Shown here piece after piece: positions 34,601 to 40,137 of a DNA stretch of 40,137 bases. Each line of letters starts with the position of its first letter. Within the stretch, counting starts at the first letter, position 1. The notes under the pieces were generated by a model. It worked only from the letters and a program-made list of their open reading frames with translations. It made no database searches and was not told the origin of the DNA. The stretch lies in the NCBI GenBank assembly GCA_000934455.1, contig KN894435.1, forward strand, positions 12,577 to 52,713, written 5' to 3'. The position numbers and the translations under genes were made by a program. The stretch is from Apostichopus parvimensis. Its lineage: Eukaryota; Echinodermata; Holothuroidea; Aspidochirotida; Stichopodidae.

Positions 34601-37600
34601 TTATGTATCACATTGACCCAGTAACATCAGATGTTCTGCACTTGTTAATTGTTCAAGTGACAATTAATTAATCTGTTTATAAATTACTAAATTAATTCTC
34701 TGTCTTCCAATCTCATCTGAAATCTGAAGTTCATTTAAAAATTCTAAAAAAAAAAATCTACAATAAAAGGCCATTATTTGATCCTTATTTTCAATCTAAT
34801 AATAATTGTATCATTGTTTCATTGAACTAGTAGCTGTATTTCTATCATAGCTTAAGTTCCCAGTCTATCCTCTCATAGCTGGTCAAGTTAACAATGAAAT
34901 AAAGTCATGTTTACCACAAAGATTGACACATTCTCAATGTTTGTTTTTTTTTTATTTTGTATTCCTTCAATTGAATACAGGGCTTATCAACCGAGGTAAG
35001 AGAAGTCTTTCAGCTCTTTGATAAATTAATATTAAAAAAGAAAAGAATCAAAGTTAAAAGCCTGCAAAAATAGTCCAGGCCAACATGCCAATATACTTTT
35101 TGATGCCATATTACCTTCCTCAGTGGTTCTGGGGTTTTTTTTCGTTTCTTTTCTCAAAAAATTTCCAAAACAAAACAACAAGACAAATCATACATTACAC
35201 AAGAAATGTATTCTCAGTCTTCTCTACATGTGAGAATCTGAATTGAAGTTGTTTTTGTGAATTGCTTGAAGATAACTTAATTGCATTGTTGAAGATAATT
35301 CCAATGAGATACTTTAATAGTGTTTGTATATATATATATATATATCAGGCCTCGACAAATTTTTTTAAAACTACTCGCCAACTGGCGACCGAGTCTAAAA
35401 TTCTACTCGCCAAAACGTTAAATTTACTCGCCATTTTTTCTCGCAAAGTGTTTGTGTGATCATGGAGGTAAAAACAGTCTGTTTTAACCTCCATGGTGTG
35501 ATTTAAGCCTAGGTAGTATAGCCTAACTTAGGATATCGCGGTTTAGTGTTACTGTTAGTTGTTTACAGCAAAAATGATCTATTTAAATTGTTCTTCGTCA
35601 AAAGTGTTTAAAACATGATATTCATTACCCCTGTTTGAGTTGTCGTTACGCATTTATTTAAGTTTGTAGTTTTCCAGTTCACCTATCGTGCATCATTTAG
35701 TCGATTAGTATCAAATTAATTTCGAGCTGGTGAACAGAGCTGTTCCTTAGGACCTACTTGTAACAGTGCACTTAATAATTGTACTGTGATGTGTAACATT
35801 AGGCAATAGGCCTTTGTTGATTGGCTCACAAGTTAATAGTAAGCCTATCGTATAAAGGTCAGTGAGCGAATGAGCCACTCGCCAAAATGTCGAGCGTAAT
35901 GCATTTTTTGCTCGCCAGTCGCAAATTCTAGTCGCCATTGGCGAGTTGGCGACCGTATTTGTCGAGGCCTGATATATATATACATATGTGCCATTGCTCT
36001 ACAATATTGGAAATGAATCAGGATGATGGTGAAGAAAAAAAAATGTTATGAAATCAAACTTATCTGCTTTAAAAGGATGACATTAGGCGGTGATTAATTT
36101 TGATGATATTACATTGGCTTAATTATCAGTGCAGGCTAATTAAAGGTAATGTTAATCCATTGTTTTATAAATTCTAATAACTCAACCAAATAAAAGGGAG
36201 CCATAACAGTTGTATCACCTACCATTGAGTTTTGTGTTGCATCTGAGGAACTCACCAAATGGTCTGTGCATTTTGTTATAGTCCATTCACTTTGATGAAC
36301 CTCAAGGGTTTAAATGGTCATTTCTTCAAGAATTGAACGTAGTGTATTAAGATACAACATGGACACAACCTGGATACAACCTGGAACAGTGTTATATATA
36401 GAAGTGAATAATCTGAACGGTTTACAACATTCAAAATTACTGTAGTTACTAAAGTCATGCTTTAATCGTTGGATGTAATGTGGATATAATTTTCAGCATT
36501 TAATTGTCCATCTTTGCCTTCTCTTAACATTCAAAGTGCTTTAGATTTAGGTTAATACTTTACATGATATCAGACTAACACTTTTAACAATTAACGACAC
36601 TTTTAACTTTTATTTTTGAAACAGGATTTTGCCGCCAGAAGCCATGAGGTGAGGGAGAAACTAACTGTTTCTGTTTTTGTCAGCCATATTACATGGACAT
36701 TAATAACTTCAGAATTTAATTTACCCTCAATTCTGCATACCAATCTAAACACACACACAACCTGATACTATTCCCTATGGCCAATGAAGGTCATCTCTCT
36801 CAGCACTAACATGTTTCCTAATTAGACTAGATGACTTTTCCACAGTTTTTATTACCCATTTGCAAAGATTGAGCAAATCAACACTCTTACCAACAAAATA
36901 CTTTATATACAATAATAAAGATAAAATACACCATGAAAGTTATGGTAATTTCATTGAGACATCATTTCTTTCGTTCCCTTCAAAAACAGAAAAGTAATGC
37001 CAGAATTAAGGTGAGGGAAACTTTCAAACTATTCGTCTTTTTTCTATCACTTTCAAACGTTTCGTCAGAATTATGATATGTCATAGAGAAGTGGCTGAAG
37101 GATTAGATGAGTAAATGGAAACAGGCACTGCTCCAAATGTCTTTTCATTTGTCTCCGTAAGCCTGTTATTTAAGTCCGTTGTCAACCTTTAAAGTTTTGT
37201 TTATAATATTTATAAAGTAAGAGTTATTATATGTTATTAAGATTTAATCCAAAATGCTTTCAGTCTCATATCAATGTCTGATACTTCTCCATTGCTATGC
37301 TATAATCACTGTAATCAGTACAGAGACTATATAACCTATAGGTTAGGATGAAGAGACAACACATTGCAAGATTGGAAAATATATCAATAATCAATCTTTC
37401 ATGTCAACTGCAATATCATCACATATTGGCCTACAAACCATGCCTGTGGTGTTTCTGCTCGCCCTTGTCTCTGTGGTATACTGTATGAGGCCTCGAAATT
37501 CAGGCTATTGACTGTTGTCAGCCAGTAGCAAAAAAGGCACCTGTATTTGATTTTCTGACAGTAGACATTGTTAAGAACATAAACATCAAAATCAATACAA

Positions 37601-38002
37601 TCCTTCACTGATGTGTAAAAGTGGGAAATAGATTTCTTAAAAAGCATTGTGAAGTTTAAGACCTGTGTATACAGACCTTAAATGCCATTAATAGCTTAAA
37701 ATTGAACAGCACTTTCTAAGACAGCATACAAAATGTTCTACCTTTTAATAGGTTAGATGTATTTACATTCTAAGACATTTGATTATATTATATTTACCAC
37801 CATATAGATGCTGTATGTACGTATGGCAATGCAACCTACCAAACAGAATCAACTTCAAATTTTCTCCCTATCCTCCTCCCACATTGACATTAATTTCCAT
37901 AACATCACTATGTACTGTGGGTGACACCTATTTACCAAAGATTTGGTTTTTTTTATTTGGTCTCTTCCACAGAGGGCTCAAGTGGCCACCGTGACAAAAG
38001 AG
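28511..38002 (+). CDS. Unrecognised secreted or membrane glycoprotein with microexons, 3' end outside window
   Basis: Nine exons join in consistent phase: 28511-28639, 30020-30098, 31122-31240, 33213-33362, 34339-34401, 34981-34995, 36625-36648, 36990-37010, 37973-38002 (210 codons, no stop reached). Residues 7-18 are hydrophobic (YPILFLFYLICL), a likely signal peptide cleaved around residue 19-24. The ectodomain has sequons at Asn55 (NTT), Asn83 (NVT), Asn111 (NVS), Asn143 (NCT) and Asn170 (NIS), and cysteines at 99, 144, 166 and 178. The first five exons encode extracellular-looking sequence (LGWMLRYTQCEEMYG, YTYYTELSLMYPQESY, SWVCFVKN). The last four are 15, 24, 21 and 30 nt, all phase 0, encoding GLSTE, DFAARSHE, KSNARIK and RAQVATVTKE. 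No transmembrane segment is seen before the window ends. I do not recognise the family. The gene is divergent from CDKN3. Confidence 0.72.
28905..29201 (+). mobile_element. Degenerate LINE (non-LTR retrotransposon) 3' fragment
   Basis: The frame encodes LNWDTLENR, a stop, then TKARLVTIYKETHGLIPS and YSLYPRTIPQWNALPPDL followed by TASFKFMLESQRHH and a stop at 29199-29201. This is the typical C-terminal end of reverse transcriptases of CR1/L2-type LINEs (RTIxxWNxLP). An in-frame TGA at 28932-28934 sits where the family usually has Arg, so the copy is dead. It is truncated at its 5' end and lies in intron 1 of the unknown gene. Confidence 0.8.
29202..30019. other. Rest of unknown-gene intron 1, nothing coding seen
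   Basis: The first part probably contains the 3' UTR of the LINE fragment. The rest is A+T-rich intron sequence with no recognisable feature. Confidence 0.5.
30020..30098 (+). CDS. Unknown gene exon 2
   Basis: Acceptor ttcttacag and donor gtaag. It encodes TYKGLTKSLFANTTVKIS and VVQDDITD plus one base. A hairpin begins 12 nt after the donor. Confidence 0.72.
30111..30180. repeat. 25-bp inverted repeat beside a splice donor
   Basis: The left arm (30111-30135) begins tataaaatttgatttattac and the right arm (30156-30180) is its reverse complement with one mismatch. The spacer is about 20 nt. It starts 12 nt after the donor of the exon ending at 30098. Confidence 0.85.
30700..30905. repeat. Dispersed repeat candidate (tatagcgcc / gtagcgctta type)
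   Basis: The sequence tttttatatagcgccaaaaa, then ctcgtagcgcttaac, then ttgaggggactgaggatg has the layout of a repeat common in marine invertebrate genomes. No ends or duplication are visible. The call is by resemblance only. Confidence 0.4.
31122..31240 (+). CDS. Unknown gene exon 3
   Basis: Acceptor tatccag and donor gtaagt. It completes Asp70 and encodes TSQAVKIGDDKGNVTLEY and LGWMLRYTQCEEMYGQKV, with one sequon and Cys99. Confidence 0.75.
31241..33212. other. Long intron of the unknown gene with a compositionally distinct block
   Basis: Most is A+T-rich intron. From about 31680 to 32300 base composition is more even and homopolymers are rare. A (ga) run follows at about 32420-32436. No splice-bounded coding exon in the right phase is apparent. 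The 74-codon frame at 31927-32151 resembles nothing I know. Confidence 0.4.
33213..33362 (+). CDS. Unknown gene exon 4
   Basis: Acceptor ttgtttcag and donor gtaagg. Fifty codons rich in Tyr (YTIDYTYYTELSLMYPQESY) with sequons NVS and NCT and Cys144. Confidence 0.75.
34339..34401 (+). CDS. Unknown gene exon 5
   Basis: Acceptor cttggtag and donor gttagt. Twenty-one codons, SDSWVCFVKNISSEHPDC, with Cys166 and Cys178 and one sequon. Confidence 0.68.
34981..34995 (+). CDS. Microexon of 15 nt (GLSTE)
   Basis: The acceptor tgaatacag follows a T-rich tract and the donor is gtaagag. Phase 0 on both sides, so inclusion or skipping keeps frame. The call rests on splice signals and phase, not on homology. 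Confidence 0.5.
35346..35971. mobile_element. Non-autonomous hAT-like DNA transposon (MITE), 626 bp
   Basis: The ends are caggcctcgacaaat on the left and atttgtcgaggcctg on the right, perfect inverted repeats of 15 bp. Both flanks are (ta) runs, consistent with an 8-bp atatatat target duplication but not proof of one. Subterminal ctcgcca/tggcgag words recur on both sides, like transposase-binding repeats of hAT elements. There is no transposase ORF. It lies in the intron between the 15-nt and 24-nt microexons. Confidence 0.75.
36625..36648 (+). CDS. Microexon of 24 nt (DFAARSHE)
   Basis: The acceptor tttttgaaacag and donor gtgagg bound 24 nt in phase 0. The intron sequence after the donor (gtgagggagaaact) resembles that after the next microexon (gtgagggaaact), suggesting the two may be duplicates. 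Confidence 0.5.
36990..37010 (+). CDS. Microexon of 21 nt (KSNARIK)
   Basis: The acceptor ccttcaaaaacag and donor gtgagg bound 21 nt in phase 0. The encoded peptide is basic. Confidence 0.48.
37973..38002 (+). CDS. Microexon of 30 nt (RAQVATVTKE)
   Basis: A strong polypyrimidine tract with cttccacag precedes it and gtatga follows. Ten codons in phase 0. The next exon is not found before the window end. Confidence 0.5.
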
Positions 38003-38305
38003 GTATGAAGTTGGCGTACTCCTATTAGAGTCTATATCAATCTGCCCGGAAGTCCTCCTTCAGTAAATGGGCCAAAATGAAGTAGGAGAACATCTTTCTT
38101 GATTATGTTATCAATCAGGATCTGTTTTTTTTGTGGCTTAATGTATGTTGAAGAGCATGAATGGAAGTACATGTGGTGCAAAAATTGGGTCAATTGAGGC
38201 AATTTGAGATCCCTTTTATAGGCCTTCCAGTAAAGTCAATGGGGCTCGAATGGGCGAATGCTACCTGAACTACAACCAACTTTGTCACTGTATATTAGGT
38301 CTATA

Positions 38306-38480
38306 GTGGGTCTATATAATCATGTATACGTGTAACGATACCCATACTAATAACAGTGGTGGGTCTATGTAATCATGTATTACGATACCCATACTAATTA
38401 AAGTGGTGGGTTTGTATAATCATGTATATGTTTTATGATACCCATACTAATTAAAGGGGTTAGTCTTATATAATCAGATA
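38306..38480 (+). repeat. Tandem repeat, period about 50 bp, about 3.3 copies
   Basis: Units start with gtgggtctatataatcatgt and end near gatacccatactaattaaag. Copies begin at about 38306, 38359, 38406 and 38458, with diverging lengths. No coding content. Confidence 0.8.
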
Positions 38481-38779
38481 TTTGAATCATTCTTCACCTT
38501 ATGTCACTTTAAGCTATGCGTAGCCGGAATATTTTCTCAAAACTCAAAATTCTTTCTTCACAATTTCCGTCCCCCCTACTGACGTCCCCTTGTTTCATCT
38601 TCCACACTTTATAGCAGGGGCGGGATTTGAGTTGTGAAAGTGGGGGGGCAAACCTGCCAGCAAGACTATCTAAGCGGAGCGCCACCATCGGTTTGCGCGG
38701 AGCGTACAAGAAATTTTTTGGCTTTACAAACCCTCCAGATGGCCGGAAACGGCACTTCCCGAGTGCTCTAAGCTGCATG

Positions 38780-40040
38780 TACAGAACCGCTCACGTATAA
38801 CTCCGCGTAGACGTATACTCTACGTTTATCTACGCGTTTATACGATGTTATACGTTTTTGTATGCAACTTTCTATGCGATGTCTACGCGGCGTCTACGCC
38901 ATGTCTACGCGGCTTAGGGCTTCGCTCTAGTGCCCCTGAATAGGGATTATACGCGCGTAAAGACGTACAATCTCGTATATTCTGTAAACGTAGGGTTTTG
39001 GCAGCCGCTTTACATAGCAGAGCTTCGATGGGTTAGAATAAACTGTGATGAAGAAAAGAGTCGGTAAACTCAGTATCGCACCAAGCCCAATTAATGACTT
39101 TCCAAAATATTCAACCACAGAGTTAGCATATACTTAAGCCGATAAGAGTAACAAAGAAAACAGCGCTACTAGGAACGATCGATACAATCAGTGCAAAACT
39201 TTAGCAAGGAAACTATATTAATTACGACAATGTGCCCCAGTCTGTTACTATTTATACGAGTTCCTCCCGTTAGGCATTAAATTGAATATAGGTAACAATC
39301 TATGAGAACTAGGTAGGCCTTGGACGATCCTACCTCTTAGCCTAAATCGCAAGATACACCGTATACACCTCGCAAGAAAACCAAGATGTGGCAACCTTTA
39401 CAAAATAATTTTAAGTATAGTTTAGATTTCTTGTAATCCAAATAGAGACTCAGGAATCAGGAAAAAGGAGGCCCCTTGCGCGGACGAGAAACATGTTTTG
39501 TTTTTAACCGGACCTGCTTCAAAGTTGTTGGGTGGAATTTTTTTTTTTCATTCTGTTGGAACCAACGGTAAATTATATAAAAATTGACACAAGAAACGCT
39601 TAGTAATACTTTATTATTTCTTCAAAATGTTGCCAACTATTCAAAGTAAACTTATCCTCTGTGGAACAAAACCTCTACAACTGAAAAAAAAAGTTGGGAA
39701 AAAAAACACTGAATAGAAACCCAATTAACGAAAAACCAGTTAAGTTCTATGCCGGCAAACACTTTACCTGCATCCGTTTTACTGCTAGGTGAATATCACA
39801 ACTTAAACTACGATGTAAGGAACGTCTGTTTCAAACATCTCACTAATTCTTTCGCCGACTTTAATCCCTATTCATTGAGCACAATAGCATTTCCTGTGTA
39901 TAAACTCGTACAGGGATTATACGCGGTGACTACGCGGCAATTTGTTTGTCAACGAGTTTATACGCGAGTGTACTTGTTTAAATGTTTTTATACGATTCTG
40001 TGCGCGTACACATGTCCAGTTATACGTGAGCGGTACTGTA
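38780..40040. mobile_element. Non-autonomous Tc1/mariner-like element with TA target duplication
   Basis: The left end reads TA then cagaaccgctcacgtataac, and the right end gttatacgtgagcggtactg then TA. The inverted repeats match over about 20 bp with one mismatch. Starting with CAG and a flanking TA duplication fits the Tc1/mariner group. Inside, tatacgcg and tctacgcg words recur in both halves (for example agggattatacgcg at about 38941 and 39915). No transposase is present, so it is a deletion derivative or MITE of about 1.26 kb. Confidence 0.75.
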
Positions 40041-40137
40041 CCCCTCCTTGAAATATGGATCTCATGTCTGCAATTTGTATCTAGATAGTTAATTATTGTT
40101 TAAAAATTTGAAGAGGATTGATAGTAGAACATATGGT

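Noticed and set aside
39749-40051. One-hundred-codon frame at the right edge
   Set aside because: It runs across the terminal inverted repeat of the Tc1/mariner-like element and has no transposase motif.

Overview
The window is a piece of an invertebrate animal nuclear genome. It is A+T-rich, with many short phase-consistent exons bounded by GT/AG, long introns, and debris of non-autonomous transposons, a tRNA-derived SINE and a LINE. The protein variants, intron density and frequent TAGGCCTA-type words fit a deuterostome invertebrate, most likely an echinoderm (possibly a sea cucumber). This placement is inference; no taxonomic marker is present.

Four protein-coding genes can be reconstructed by joining exons. 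(1) Plus strand, 2529-14604: a complete 16-exon dipeptidyl peptidase 3 (DPP3) of 724 aa with HELLGH and EECRAE zinc motifs. (2) Minus strand, 19450-17221: a complete two-exon HAD phosphatase of 251 aa matching N-acylneuraminate-9-phosphatase (NANP). (3) Minus strand, 25823-22220: five exons of CDKN3/KAP, a CX5R cell-cycle phosphatase, lacking only a short first coding exon. (4) Plus strand, from 28511 past the right edge: a gene I do not recognise. It encodes a signal peptide, an ectodomain with five N-glycosylation sequons and four cysteines, then a run of frame-preserving microexons of 15, 24, 21 and 30 nt.

Layout: 1-2487 is repeat-rich DNA upstream of DPP3. 2488-about 15560 is DPP3 with its 3' UTR; its introns hold a four-copy 81-86 bp array, a tandem duplication across a splice donor, and C/G homopolymers. 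15560-17220 is intergenic. 17221-19450 is NANP, with a hAT-like miniature transposon in its intron and a fold-back element just upstream. 20142-22060 is intergenic with a 92 bp tandem duplication. A SINE at 22061-22180 sits 40 nt past the CDKN3 stop. 25824-28510 is the region between the divergent CDKN3 and the unknown gene. 28511-38002 is the unknown gene, with a LINE 3' fragment, hairpins and a hAT-like MITE in its introns. 38306-38480 is a small tandem array, and 38780-40040 is a Tc1/mariner-like non-autonomous element with TA target duplication.

The genes do not form an operon or pathway. DPP3 acts in cytosolic peptide turnover, NANP in sialic acid synthesis, CDKN3 in CDK dephosphorylation, and the fourth gene appears to enter the secretory pathway. 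The most unusual parts are the microexon gene and the repeats that copy splice-site sequence inside DPP3.
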